This document shows, one piece after another, positions 8,382-16,841 of a stretch of 64,000 nt of DNA. Below the pieces are notes generated by a model. The model did no database searches and was not told the origin of the DNA. It saw only the letters and a list, made by a program, of their open reading frames with translations. A program made the translations under genes and the position numbers. Within the stretch, counting starts at the first letter, position 1; each line of letters opens with the position of its first letter. Origin of the DNA: JBHOQS01 sp042408875 (GTDB taxonomy: Bacteria; Chloroflexota; UBA11872; JBHOQS01); contig JBHOQS010000015.1 of assembly GCA_042408875.1 (NCBI GenBank), forward strand, positions 372,001-436,000. The letters run 5' to 3'.

Positions 8382-10805
8382 TTAGATTTTTCTCAACGAG
8401 AGACCTTCCATAACAACTGAGACAGCCTCCTCCGGTGCAATTGCCGGCAGGCGCACCCATACGAACGGCCCCTCACGCCACCAGACGGCCTCTGCCGCTG
8501 GGCCAGGTCCAGCCCCGCGCGCTAGCGGTACTGCTGGCTCGTCGCCACGAGCCCGCAGCACCGCGGCCGGGTCATGCGGGAGCCATATCCGCAACTGGAC
8601 GGTCCGTCGAGCCGGCTGGCCTGGGTACCTGCCCAATGCCGCGCCGACGTCAACGCGCACGCGTTCCTGCTCGGATACGCAGCGCAGCGCTGTGATACAG
8701 CGCTCGCCCTGGCGGTAGCGGTTGGTCAGACCATCGTCTTCGTATAGCTCCGCCGCCGAGTGGCTGCCCGGCGCGGGCGGATAGACCAGGACCGTCAGCT
8801 CATCCAGGGGACGCTCGTCGCTCCGCTGCATCACCGGGCCGGTCGGTACCAGCGCGCCGCCGCGCACGAACAGGGGTATGAACTCCAGCGGCGTGTCCAC
8901 GCCGATGCCGGCCGGGCCGTCATAACGTGTATGGGTCCAGAAGTCGTACCAGGTGCCCGCTGGCAGGTACACCGGCCAGCGCGCCGCCCCGGGGCGGGTC
9001 ACCGGAGCGACCAGCAGGTCGGGGCCGAGTAGATACTCGCTGCCCAGCTCCCAGACAGCCGGGTCGTCAGGGTAGTGGTAGACCAGCGGGCGCATGAGCG
9101 GCTCGCCGCGGGTGTGTGCGTACCATGCCAGGGTATAGAGATACGGCAGGAGCTGCATGCGGAGCTCGGCGTAGCGCCGGCAGATCGCCTCGACCTCCGG
9201 CCCGTGCGCCCAGGGCAGGTGCTCGCGCCAGACCCAGCCGTGCGACCGAAAGAGCGGGCACAGCGCGCCGAACTGAAACCAGCGGGCGTAGAGTTCCCCG
9301 CTCTCCGGCAGCGGATGGAAGAAGCCTCCGATGTCGGTGCCCCAGTACGGCACGCCTGACATGGCCGTGTTGAGCCCCAGCGGCACCTGCGCCTCGAGGG
9401 TGGCAAACGTGTTGTTGATATCGCCGGACCAGGAGGCGGCGCCATAGCGCTGCATGCCCGCGCCACCTGAGCGACAGAGCATCCAGGGCCGGTGGTTAGG
9501 ACGGTCACGCGCCTCCCCTTCAAAGAACGCGCGCATGCGCAACAGGTCATAGGCGTTATGCAGCAGCCTGCCGGGGCCGCCGTGCAGCGCTGTCGCGATC
9601 GGCGGGCCTTCACCTCCGTCCAGCCACCACCCGGCCACCCCCAGCTCGACCAGATGGCGGTGCTGCTCCCACCACCACTGCCGCGCCGCCGGGTTAGAGA
9701 AGTCCACGTAGCGCTGCCCCTCGGCAAAGCTCTGCGGCCGTCTCGGTTCGCGTGGGTCCGGCCGGCTATAGGCGGTATCGAGCAGGTAGCCGCGCGTTTC
9801 TGCCTCGGCGTACTGGCGGGCCTGCGGGTGCAGCACCGGATATTCGTGCGTCACCACACGGTAGCGGAACTCTTCCTGGAGCTCGCGCATCAGACTGCGC
9901 GGGTCCGGCCAAAGCTCAGGCTCGAAGTCAAGGTGGCCCACGCCGATGTTCCAGCTCTTCGCCTCCCCGTAGGTCGAGAGGAATACCAGCGCATCGCACG
10001 GGATCTGCTTCTCCCGCAGCGTCCGTGCAACCTGGCGGATCTCTGCGGTGCTCTGCCAGTGGCGCGTGGACTGGATGTAGCCGAGCGCCCAGCGCGGGGG
10101 CAGGGGCGGGTATCCGGTGAGCTCCGCGTAGGCGCCCAACACATCAGCAGGGGTCGGACCGGCCAGGAAGTAGAGGTCCAGCGCGGAGGTCTCGGCCTCG
10201 TAGGCCAGCAGCCCGCGGGCACTGCTGCCCACGTCCAGACGCGCCAGGGCGGTCGTGTCGAAGAAGACGCCGAACGCCCCGCGCGGCCCGACGCCCACGA
10301 CCAGTGGCACGGCCATGTTGGTGCCGGGACCATGCCCGGCGTGGCTGTTCCACAGGAGGCGCGACGTGCCCAGGCGCTCGAGCTGCGCGCCGGCGCCACC
10401 CTGGCCCAGGCCGTAGAAGTGCAGCTCGTCCTGGCCCGCCCGCGCCAGATGCACGCGCAGGCGGAGCCGGCGCTCGCCGGTGACCGGATCGGCAACCTCG
10501 TCGCGCCCGGCCCAGCCATCCCGCCCGGCCAGCAGCTGCCGGTCAGGTGGGGAGGCGAACACGACCCGGAACGGCGTGGTTTCTCCCTGTAGCCGCGCGT
10601 ACGGCGTCGCGATCCCCCACCCCTGCTCGGTGGAGGTCAGACGTGCCGCCGGCTCAGCCGGCCACTCCCGCCAGCCGACGTAGCTTGCGTCTGGGACCTC
10701 AGGCGGGCCAAACAGGCGCAGGCGCAGAATGCGCGAGGTACACGCCTGCACCGACACGGCGCCGTATGCCGTTGCCACCTCTACCGTCGCGCTGCCTCCT
10801 GCCAT
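8382..10805 (-). CDS. Glycoside hydrolase family 31 (alpha-glucosidase/alpha-xylosidase type)
   Basis: Retaining alpha-glycosidase of about 807 residues. An N-terminal beta-sandwich (galactose-mutarotase-like, residues ~1-220) precedes the barrel. The catalytic nucleophile is the Asp in GWWLDGGEG (Asp396) and the likely acid/base is the Asp of SWSGDINNTF. YWGTDIGGFF and FRSHGW are further GH31 signatures, and the C-terminal sandwich (PLEFIPLFVRGGALVP) is typical. The nucleophile segment reads LDGGE rather than the usual xDMNE, so substrate specificity (glucoside, xyloside or sulfoquinovoside) cannot be set by eye. No signal peptide, so it is presumably cytosolic, acting on imported sugars. 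I use the ATG at 10805 (AGGAG ten bases upstream); a TTG seven codons earlier is possible. Flanked on both sides by sugar-binding lipoprotein genes. Confidence 0.93.
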   Translation of the reverse strand: MAGGSATVEVATAYGAVSVQACTSRILRLRLFGPPEVPDASYVGWREWPAEPAARLTSTEQGWGIATPYARLQGETTPFRVVFASPPDRQLLAGRDGWAGRDEVADPVTGERRLRLRVHLARAGQDELHFYGLGQGGAGAQLERLGTSRLLWNSHAGHGPGTNMAVPLVVGVGPRGAFGVFFDTTALARLDVGSSARGLLAYEAETSALDLYFLAGPTPADVLGAYAELTGYPPLPPRWALGYIQSTRHWQSTAEIRQVARTLREKQIPCDALVFLSTYGEAKSWNIGVGHLDFEPELWPDPRSLMRELQEEFRYRVVTHEYPVLHPQARQYAEAETRGYLLDTAYSRPDPREPRRPQSFAEGQRYVDFSNPAARQWWWEQHRHLVELGVAGWWLDGGEGPPIATALHGGPGRLLHNAYDLLRMRAFFEGEARDRPNHRPWMLCRSGGAGMQRYGAASWSGDINNTFATLEAQVPLGLNTAMSGVPYWGTDIGGFFHPLPESGELYARWFQFGALCPLFRSHGWVWREHLPWAHGPEVEAICRRYAELRMQLLPYLYTLAWYAHTRGEPLMRPLVYHYPDDPAVWELGSEYLLGPDLLVAPVTRPGAARWPVYLPAGTWYDFWTHTRYDGPAGIGVDTPLEFIPLFVRGGALVPTGPVMQRSDERPLDELTVLVYPPAPGSHSAAELYEDDGLTNRYRQGERCITALRCVSEQERVRVDVGAALGRYPGQPARRTVQLRIWLPHDPAAVLRARGDEPAVPLARGAGPGPAAEAVWWREGPFVWVRLPAIAPEEAVSVVMEGLSLRKI

Positions 10806-10836
10806 CGTGCGGTCGCTCCTGCGCAATGGTTATCGG

Positions 10837-12240
10837 TTATCGTCTGGTGCGCGCCTCTTCCTCGTCCAGGGCCTGATTGGCGCGCGGGACAGCCTCTTTG
10901 AGCACCGTCGCAGCGGTAGCTCTGCCGGACCACACCTGGCTGAGCGCTTCATTCAGAATGCCGGAAGCGCGGCGGATGCCGACGACCGGGATGTCGGCAT
11001 AGCCGTACCTGGCCATGTATTCCACCAGGCGCTCATATCCGGGGGGGTGGACGTTCTGGTTCAGCCACCGCTGGATACCGCTGGGGCTCAACAGTGTGGT
11101 GTGGCTGGGGTTCCACAGCCCGGCGCGCACGAGCGGGAGCTGGTAATCGTCGGTGTTCAGGAAGCGGAAGAGCCGCCAGGCCGCCTCCGGCTTCTTCGTG
11201 TCACGCCAGATACCGGTGGTTGACGAGGTCATCGTGGTCGCAGGTCGCTTGAACTTCGGCAGGACGCCGGCGCCGTACTTGAAGCCCATTGGGGCAAGGT
11301 CGAGCAGGAGCCAGTTGCCGCCCACGAGCATGGCGAAGCGTCCGGACGCCAGGTGCTGGAGCACGCTGCCGCCCTGCATCTCCGCGGCGGTCGCCGAGAC
11401 CTGGTGGGTAAGCGTGAGGTCAGCCACGTGCTGGATAGCCTCGATCGCCTCCGGGCGATCCAGGGCATAGCGCAGCGTCTTCGGGTCGATGATCATGCCG
11501 CCGTTCGAGACCACCGCCGGGCCATACGTGCCGGTGGGCCAGTGTGCGCCAAAGCGCTCGGCCACACCGCCGGTGCGCACGGTGAGCTGCCGGGCATACT
11601 GGATGAAAGACAGCCACTCCCAGGCCTTCTCGGCATCGACCGGCGGCGGTGCCACGCCGGCCCGGTTCAGCACCTCGACGTTGTAGTACAAGATCTGCTC
11701 CTGCGCCGTGGAGCCAATCCCGTACCAGCGCCCCTTGTACGTCGAGCGTTCGCGCTCGAACGGCTGGATGAAATAGTCGGGCCTGCCCAGCAGCGGGTCC
11801 CTGGCGATCAGGTCCGTGATGTCGCGCAGCGCTCCGGCCACGATGTAGTCGGCATAGAGCGCGCCGCTCACCTTAAACACGTCCGGCGCGGCGCCACTGG
11901 CGAGCATGGCCTGGAGCTTGTTGTCATAGTCCTCGGGCGTATGGATGTACTCGACGCGGATCTTCGGCTCCTGGACGTGGAAGATCTCCAGGCCGCGTTC
12001 GATGGTGTCCTTCTCCAGGGCGCTTCCCCAGGCCATTTTCTGTAAACGTACGATACCATCGGCATCCGCTTCGCGCTGGAGCGCAGCGGCGCCTTGCGGG
12101 ACCCTGGCGGCCGGTGCACCAGCCCGACAGGCCACTGCGGCCGGACCGGCCAGGCTCATTCCAGCCATCCAGCTCAATAACGCACGGCGGGTCTTCTGAG
12201 GAAGAGATGATAATGGTAATGATACTGCATGGCAGATCAT
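10837..12240 (-). CDS. ABC sugar-binding lipoprotein (family 1 solute-binding protein)
   Basis: Third sugar-type solute-binding protein, 467 residues. The start at 12240 has GGAGGG about six bases upstream; in-frame codons further upstream lack a site. The N-terminus has QKTRRALLSWMAGMSL and a lipobox VAC with Cys38, indicating a lipid anchor. Family features: VEYIHTPEDYDNKLQAMLASGAAPDVFKVS, where the binding protein contacts ligand, GSTAQEQILYYNVEVLNRAG, and FAMLVGGNWLLLDL. First gene of a probable minus-strand transcript with the GH31 gene (31-base gap) and a second binding protein. Promoter is expected in the 250-base divergent spacer shared with the small plus-strand gene at 12493. Confidence 0.88.
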   Translation of the reverse strand: MICHAVSLPLSSLPQKTRRALLSWMAGMSLAGPAAVACRAGAPAARVPQGAAALQREADADGIVRLQKMAWGSALEKDTIERGLEIFHVQEPKIRVEYIHTPEDYDNKLQAMLASGAAPDVFKVSGALYADYIVAGALRDITDLIARDPLLGRPDYFIQPFERERSTYKGRWYGIGSTAQEQILYYNVEVLNRAGVAPPPVDAEKAWEWLSFIQYARQLTVRTGGVAERFGAHWPTGTYGPAVVSNGGMIIDPKTLRYALDRPEAIEAIQHVADLTLTHQVSATAAEMQGGSVLQHLASGRFAMLVGGNWLLLDLAPMGFKYGAGVLPKFKRPATTMTSSTTGIWRDTKKPEAAWRLFRFLNTDDYQLPLVRAGLWNPSHTTLLSPSGIQRWLNQNVHPPGYERLVEYMARYGYADIPVVGIRRASGILNEALSQVWSGRATAATVLKEAVPRANQALDEEEARTRR

Positions 12241-12492
12241 CGCAGCCCTCCATTCCCTCTCCGAGCTCCAGTCTCTATCCAGGCTCCAGCGCCACCGGCC
12301 ACGTACCGTGATGATACGAGCGGCAGTACACTGCGTCAAACCGATGTCTTGACAACCTGGAGACCGTTCTGGTTCGATGGAGAAAAGGCTGGCTCACGAC
12401 GAGGGCAGGCACATGGCCTGCCCCGACAGGTGCGCCGGCAGGCGCTCGGCGCGGGGTGGCCGGCTGGCCTCGAGAGTCAGGAGGGCGATGCG

Positions 12493-12723
12493 ATGAGCTA
12501 CGCCTACCACGCCCCGGAGTCAGAGCCTGTCCTCACGTACGGCCCATGGCACGAGCTCACCTGCGACGGCGGCTGCGGCCGGTCCCTCGGAGCACCGGAC
12601 TACGAGACGCTGCGGGAACTGTTCTGTGCCCAGGGATGGCATCCCCTGGGCAGCCGGCTCGACGAGGGCTTGCGGCATTACTGTCCGCAGTGCTGGGCGC
12701 AGCGTGAGACAACCGTGCACTGA
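12493..12723 (+). CDS. Small four-cysteine protein of unknown function
   Basis: A 76-residue protein that I do not recognise. It contains CDGGCGRSLG near residue 25, one cysteine in ELFCAQGWHPLG, and CPQCW near the C-terminus, which together look like a zinc ribbon or knuckle. Start chosen at 12493 because AGGAGGG lies seven bases upstream; the ATG five bases earlier terminates at once. The 5' leader carries an 8-bp stem, GGGCAGGC at about 12403 with GCCTGCCC. It is divergent from the sugar-binding protein gene and ends 26 bases before the convergent mannonate dehydratase stop. Possibly a small DNA- or protein-binding factor; no function is claimed. Confidence 0.6.
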   Translation: MSYAYHAPESEPVLTYGPWHELTCDGGCGRSLGAPDYETLRELFCAQGWHPLGSRLDEGLRHYCPQCWAQRETTVH

Positions 12724-12749
12724 GGTCTGCGCTGGCTGGCGCTGCCGCG

Positions 12750-13724
12750 CTAGGCGAGGTCCTGTACGGCACGCAGCAGGCCCATCAGGTAGCCGGTGGA
12801 GTACGCGCGCCCGCGCGGCGCCCAGCCGGTGTCGCCGACCATCTGCGGTACGTGGTCGTCGATCAGACAGCCGGTGAAGCCAACATCTTTGAGCGCCCGC
12901 ATGATCTCGGTCACGCGCACATTGCCCTCCCCGATGAAGCATTCGGCGAAGTGCCCATCTGTGCCCTGCACGTCACGGAAGTGGACATAGACGATCTGAC
13001 CACGGGCGCCGAAGTGGCGAATGCCGCGCAGCACGTAGTCGTGGCCACCCATCTCCGACCAGCAGCCGACGCAGAAGAGCAGGCCCCAGCTCGGGCTTTC
13101 GACGATGTGCGACGCTCGCTCGAATGCCTCGAAGCTGCTGAAGATGCGCGCCACACCGCCGATGTCAAAGCCCGGCGGATCGTCGGGATGCAGGGCCAGG
13201 CGCACCCCGACCTCCTCTGCCACTGGGATCGCTGCCTTGATGAAGTACTCATAGTTGGCCCACATCTCGTCGGCGGTATAGACGCGCCCGAAGGTGAGCG
13301 GCCGGTCCTGCGCCAGCTCGATGTCGAAGGTGGTCACGATCGCCCCACCGCGGCCCGGCTTGCGGCTGGTGCGGTAGAGCGGGTCCGGCCGGAAGTTGTA
13401 GCCGAGCACTGGAATGCCAGCGCGACCCAGGTTGCGAATGGTCGCCAGGACGTTCTCTAGCTCCTCGTCGCGCCCTGGCAGGCCTAGGCGTACCTTGTTC
13501 CAGAAAGCATGCGGCATGTTCTGGATCGCCTCAATGCGCAGGCCGTAGCTTTCGATCCACTCGCGCAGCCGTGCAAGATCGTCGTATTCCCAGCGTCGCT
13601 CGCCGGGCAGCCTCGCCGGGGTTGCCAGCACAACGCTCTCACACCCAAGCTGCTTCGCAAACACGAGATGCTCATCGGTCGCATCGCTTGGTAGTCCAAT
13701 CGCAACCCGCATCTGGTCGGCCAT
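12750..13724 (-). CDS. Mannonate dehydratase (UxuA family)
   Basis: Predicted TIM-barrel enzyme dehydrating D-mannonate to 2-keto-3-deoxygluconate in hexuronate breakdown. 324 residues. Family signatures: GYNFRPDP (~residue 110), GRGGAIVTTFD, LALHPDDPP with metal-binding His and Asp, GLLFCVGCWSEMG (metal Cys), and VYVHFRDVQG followed by ECFIGEGN. I start at the ATG at 13724, supported by GGAGCGAGAG just upstream; the ATG four codons later is an alternative. Shorter than E. coli UxuA (394), but similar to compact members; a related sugar-phosphate isomerase/epimerase activity is the main alternative. Divergent from coaX. Near GH31 and sugar-binding genes, so it may serve the same carbohydrate pathway. 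Confidence 0.8.
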   Translation of the reverse strand: MADQMRVAIGLPSDATDEHLVFAKQLGCESVVLATPARLPGERRWEYDDLARLREWIESYGLRIEAIQNMPHAFWNKVRLGLPGRDEELENVLATIRNLGRAGIPVLGYNFRPDPLYRTSRKPGRGGAIVTTFDIELAQDRPLTFGRVYTADEMWANYEYFIKAAIPVAEEVGVRLALHPDDPPGFDIGGVARIFSSFEAFERASHIVESPSWGLLFCVGCWSEMGGHDYVLRGIRHFGARGQIVYVHFRDVQGTDGHFAECFIGEGNVRVTEIMRALKDVGFTGCLIDDHVPQMVGDTGWAPRGRAYSTGYLMGLLRAVQDLA

Positions 13725-13800
13725 CTCTCGCTCCCCCTCCCATAGGCGATACATAGGCTCGTGTGCAGGGCAGGAGTATAGCACGTGCTCGCACCGTCCG

Positions 13801-13829
13801 TTGCCCATCTGCCCGCGCCCGGCTAGAAT
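13801..13829 (+). promoter_or_regulatory. Predicted sigma-70 type promoter of coaX-coaBC
   Basis: TTGCCC at 13801-13806 and TAGAAT at 13824-13829, separated by 17 bases, 44 bases before the coaX ATG. Just downstream GTACGCGA occurs twice with a 12-base period (about 13841 and 13853), possibly an operator. Confidence 0.55.
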
Positions 13830-13872
13830 GCAGGTGGCACGTACGCGACACGTACGCGAGGAAACGCTCTGT

Positions 13873-14640
13873 ATGCTTCTAGCCGTCGACGTCGGAAACA
13901 CGAACATCGTGATCGGCGCGTACGACGGCGCGCGCTTGCTGGCGAGCTGGCGCATCGCCACCGAGGTGCAGCGCCAGACCGATGAATACGCAGTGCTCCT
14001 GCGCGGCCTGAGCGAGCTGGGAGGCGTGTCACTCGCGCAGGTGCGCGGCGTCGCCCTGGCGTCCGTGGTGCCGCCGCTGACAGAGATCTTTCGTGCCCTG
14101 GCGCGGCAGTACCTGCGCGTCGAGCCGCTGGTCGTCGAGCCCGGCATCCGCACTGGCGTGCGCGTGCGGGTAGACAATCCACGGGAGGTCGGCGCCGACC
14201 GCATTGTCAACGCCCTGGCGGCCCAGCAGCTTTACGGTACCCCGGCCATCGTCGTTGATCTGGGCACGGCCACGACGTTCGATGCTGTCTCCGCGGAGGG
14301 TGATTATCTCGGCGGCGCCATCGCGCCAGGCCTTCAGGTCGCGCTGGAGGCGCTCGTCGGGCGCGCGTCGCGCCTCCAGCGTATCGAGCTGGCGCGGCCG
14401 AAGACAGCCATCGGGCGGAACACGGTGGCGGCCATGCAGGCAGGCCTGCTGTTCGGCTACGTGGGCCTCGTGGAAGGACTGATCGATCGCTTCCAGCAGG
14501 AGCTGGGTGGAAACGCGAAGGTGATCGCCACCGGCGGCCTGGCACACTTCATCGCCGCGGAGACCCCGAAGATTCAGGTGATCAATCCTGAGCTGACCCT
14601 GGAGGGGCTGCGCTTGATCTACGAGCTGAACCGGCCATGA
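13873..14640 (+). CDS. coaX: Type III pantothenate kinase
   Basis: ATP-dependent phosphorylation of pantothenate, the first step of coenzyme A synthesis. 255 residues, normal for CoaX. It opens with LLAVDVGNTNIVIG, the acetate/sugar-kinase-fold phosphate loop; the pantothenate-binding strand is ADRIVNALAA (~residue 105); the catalytic Asp lies there. IVVDLGTATTFDAV is the second phosphate motif and GGAIAPGLQ the third. Start at 13873 is fixed by this motif; GAGG lies about 11 bases upstream. Its stop overlaps the coaBC start (ATGA), so the two coenzyme A genes are translationally coupled. Confidence 0.97.
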   Translation: MLLAVDVGNTNIVIGAYDGARLLASWRIATEVQRQTDEYAVLLRGLSELGGVSLAQVRGVALASVVPPLTEIFRALARQYLRVEPLVVEPGIRTGVRVRVDNPREVGADRIVNALAAQQLYGTPAIVVDLGTATTFDAVSAEGDYLGGAIAPGLQVALEALVGRASRLQRIELARPKTAIGRNTVAAMQAGLLFGYVGLVEGLIDRFQQELGGNAKVIATGGLAHFIAAETPKIQVINPELTLEGLRLIYELNRP

Positions 14641-15872
14641 CCCAGGAACGCCTCGCTTCTTCTGCACATGCCACCGGACCGCTGGCTGGCCGCGTGATCG
14701 TGCTGGGGGTCACCGGCTCGATCGCGGCGTACAAGGCCGCGGGGCTGGCCAGCACGCTCACACAGATGGGCGCGGAGGTGCACGCTGTACTCACCGAAGC
14801 GGCCACGCGTTTCGTGACGCCACTCACGTTTCAGGCGCTGACGCACCGGCCGGTGCGCACCGACCTGTGGGCGCCGGATCCCGCGTCCGGGGTTCCACAT
14901 ATTGAGCTGGCCGAGCGGGCGGAGGTCGTCGTGGTGGCCCCGGCGACGGCGGCGACCATCGCTCGCCTGGCTCAGGGGCTGGCGGACGACTTTCTCACCT
15001 GCGTGGCGCTGGCCACACAGGCGCCGTTGATCGTCGCTCCGGCGATGGATGGGGGCATGTTCGAGCATCCAGCCACCCAGGCGAACCTGGCGGTGCTGCG
15101 CAGCCGTGGCGCGCTTGTCGTTGAACCCGAGGTGGGGCATTTGGCCTCGGGGCTGACCGGCCGCGGCAGGCTAGCTGCGGAAGAGCGCATCATCGCGGCG
15201 ATCCGTCAGGTGCTGGGGCGCCGTGGTCCGCTGGCGGATGTCCGTGTGGTAGTCACTGCAGGTGGCACTCGTGAGCCCATCGATCCGGTGCGCTTTATCG
15301 GCAACCGCTCCAGCGGCAAGATGGGCTATGCGTTGGCCGAGGCTGCCCGCGATCGGGGGGCCGAAGTAACCCTCATCACTGCCCCGACGGCGTTGCCGGC
15401 CCCAGAGGGCGTGCAGGTTGTCCAGGTAGAGAGCGCGCGCGAGATGCAGCGCGCCGTCATAGAAGCCTGTACGAACGCTGACGTGCTGCTCATGGCTGCC
15501 GCGGTGGCCGATTATCGCCCGGCCGAGGAGGCCCTGCAGAAGATCAAGAAGACCGGCCAGGAACTGATCATCCGCCTGGTAGAGAACCCCGATATCCTCA
15601 AAGAGCTGCCGCGCGGGCGGCTCAAGGTCAAGGCCGGCTTTGCTGCCGAGAGCGAGGACCTGCTGGCCAACGCAGCGCGAAAGCTGGAGGCCAAAGACCT
15701 GGACCTGATCGTGGCAAACGACATTACCGCGCCGGGCAGCGGCTTCGGGGCCGACACCAACACGGTGACGCTGCTCTTCCGCGATGGCAGGCAGGTGCCG
15801 CTCCCCACCTTGCCCAAGCGCGAGGTCGCCGAACGCATCCTAGACGCCGTCGAGGAGCTACTCAGGCGCTGA
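14637..15872 (+). CDS. coaBC: Bifunctional phosphopantothenoylcysteine decarboxylase/synthetase
   Basis: Makes 4'-phosphopantetheine: the CoaB half couples 4'-phosphopantothenate to cysteine with CTP, the CoaC half decarboxylates with FMN. 411 residues. CoaC (about 1-195) starts ILGVTGSIAAYKA and contains VVVAPATAAT and the substrate motif PAMDGGMF, where many family members have Asn for the Asp; the loop that carries the catalytic Cys in E. coli reads LASGLTGRGRL here, with Ser. CoaB (about 200-411) shows VTAGGTREPIDPVRFIGN, KMGYALAEAA, and the KxKK-type loop KIKKTGQE. Overlaps coaX by four bases. The variant CoaC residues may be a lineage form; the domain structure is intact. Confidence 0.96.
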   Translation: MTQERLASSAHATGPLAGRVIVLGVTGSIAAYKAAGLASTLTQMGAEVHAVLTEAATRFVTPLTFQALTHRPVRTDLWAPDPASGVPHIELAERAEVVVVAPATAATIARLAQGLADDFLTCVALATQAPLIVAPAMDGGMFEHPATQANLAVLRSRGALVVEPEVGHLASGLTGRGRLAAEERIIAAIRQVLGRRGPLADVRVVVTAGGTREPIDPVRFIGNRSSGKMGYALAEAARDRGAEVTLITAPTALPAPEGVQVVQVESAREMQRAVIEACTNADVLLMAAAVADYRPAEEALQKIKKTGQELIIRLVENPDILKELPRGRLKVKAGFAAESEDLLANAARKLEAKDLDLIVANDITAPGSGFGADTNTVTLLFRDGRQVPLPTLPKREVAERILDAVEELLRR

Positions 15873-15895
15873 GCGTGGCATAGGGTCGCGTAGCG

Positions 15896-16270
15896 CTATG
15901 CTTCTACCTCGACCCGTACCGTCTCCCCCGGCCGCACCGCCCGCAGGACCGCCAGATCGCCGAGCACGTGGCCGAAGACATTCACCGGGCTGGCCGGGCG
16001 GATCTCTCCGCCGCGGCTGGCCGGGGTGGGACCGAAGAAGATGCAAAATGCCTTCCCAGGGGGCCAGTAGCCTAGGTCGCCCAGCGCTACGGTCTCCTGT
16101 GCGTTCTCTTCCGAAAGGCGGACCGGGATAGTAAAGTAGATTTCATCGCCCCAGGTAGCCACGCGTGCCTCGATAGGCAGCGTCTCCCAGATTGCTTCTG
16201 CGGTGCGGCTGTCATTCAGCTCGGCAGTGACGCTGACCGAGCCTGCCGTGATGCGTACTCGCCGTGCCAT
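15896..16270 (-). CDS. Cyclophilin-like fold protein (TM1367 type)
   Basis: 124-residue protein matching the PF04126 cyclophilin-like family. Diagnostic segment: LGDLGYWPPGKAFCIFFGPTP (quoted in parts: LGDLGYWPPG then KAFCIFFGPTP), where the family conserves the YWPPGxAFCIFFG pattern. Preceding TWGDEIYFTIPV is also conserved. The fold resembles peptidyl-prolyl isomerases but the biochemical role is not established. I use the ATG at 16270 with GGAG six bases upstream rather than the one four codons earlier. Convergent with coaBC (23 bases apart). Upstream is a 274-base spacer rich in hairpins. Confidence 0.8.
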   Translation of the reverse strand: MARRVRITAGSVSVTAELNDSRTAEAIWETLPIEARVATWGDEIYFTIPVRLSEENAQETVALGDLGYWPPGKAFCIFFGPTPASRGGEIRPASPVNVFGHVLGDLAVLRAVRPGETVRVEVEA

Positions 16271-16378
16271 TGTCTGCTCCATAGGGTTGATGCTATTGCG
16301 AATAGACGGGCTTGGCTGCGTACATGCTCGTCCAGTGCTGCCGGCAGAGGATCACAAGGCGAAGCCTGCAACTGGAGT

Positions 16379-16404
16379 AGGGGCAACCCGTGTGGCTGCC
16401 CCTA
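16379..16404. repeat. Copy 1 of a 26-bp hairpin repeat
   Basis: Inverted repeat GGGGCAACC, loop CGTGT, GGCTGCCCC, flanked by A and TA. It matches the element at 20095 in 25 of 26 positions. In this copy one stem pair is broken (A against C). Located in the spacer between the yggT 3' end and the cyclophilin-fold gene; resembles REP-like intergenic elements. Confidence 0.75.
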
Positions 16405-16544
16405 TCCCGGCAGGCCATTCCCAGCGATAGCCCACCGGTGCCATCACAGGGATTGCCTCCTGAGGCAACCACCGGAGCCGGCAGGGCACTCACAGGAGAG
16501 TGCCCCTCCAGTGCCTGCCTCCACCGCCCTTGCCGGCGCGGGAG
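16405..16544. other. Hairpin-rich spacer downstream of yggT
   Basis: Besides the 26-bp repeat, this spacer has TTGCCTC (16453-16459) pairing with GAGGCAA (16462-16468), and GGGCACTC (16484-16491) pairing with GAGTGCCC (16498-16505). No gene is seen. On the minus strand it is the 3' region of yggS-yggT, so some stems may act in termination, but no T tract follows them. Confidence 0.5.
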
Positions 16545-16841
16545 CTACAGCCCGGCGGATTGCAGGGCTGTGAGAATGAGCGCGTTCAAGGCCGGGATGG
16601 CGAGAAGCGCCACCAGCGGGGAGAGGTCCATCATAGCGATGGTCGGCACAACGCGGCGGATCGGCGCCAGCACCGGCTCGGTCACATCCACCAGGATCCG
16701 CATCACCGGATTGTTCGAATACGGGCTGACGAACCAGGAGAGCAGCGCACGCACAATAATGCAGAAGTAGAGTACAGAGAAAAACGTCGAGATAAGGCAG
16801 CGCACCGGCGTGGTGCAGTCAATCAGGTCGAAGCCAAACAT
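16545..16841 (-). CDS. yggT: YggT-family membrane protein
   Basis: 98-residue integral membrane protein with hydrophobic segments at about residues 12-33 and 70-97, the two-helix arrangement of the YggT family. The conserved middle is RALLSWF, NNPVMRILVDVTEPVLAPIRRVVP, typical for the group. Members are linked to osmotic tolerance and cell-division neighbourhoods in other bacteria; here the function is inferred from family only. Its ATG directly follows the yggS stop (TGA-ATG), so both genes form a coupled pair as in many genomes. Confidence 0.92.
   Translation of the reverse strand: MFGFDLIDCTTPVRCLISTFFSVLYFCIIVRALLSWFVSPYSNNPVMRILVDVTEPVLAPIRRVVPTIAMMDLSPLVALLAIPALNALILTALQSAGL

Noticed and set aside
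9492..10592. 366-codon plus-strand frame opposite the GH31 gene
   Set aside because: Shadow of the GH31 coding strand; no domain and no start signal.
12750..14210. Upstream extension of the mannonate-dehydratase frame to 14210
   Set aside because: The extra 162 codons are Arg/Ser/Thr-rich, overlap the coaX promoter and coding region, and a good ribosome site precedes the ATG at 13724.
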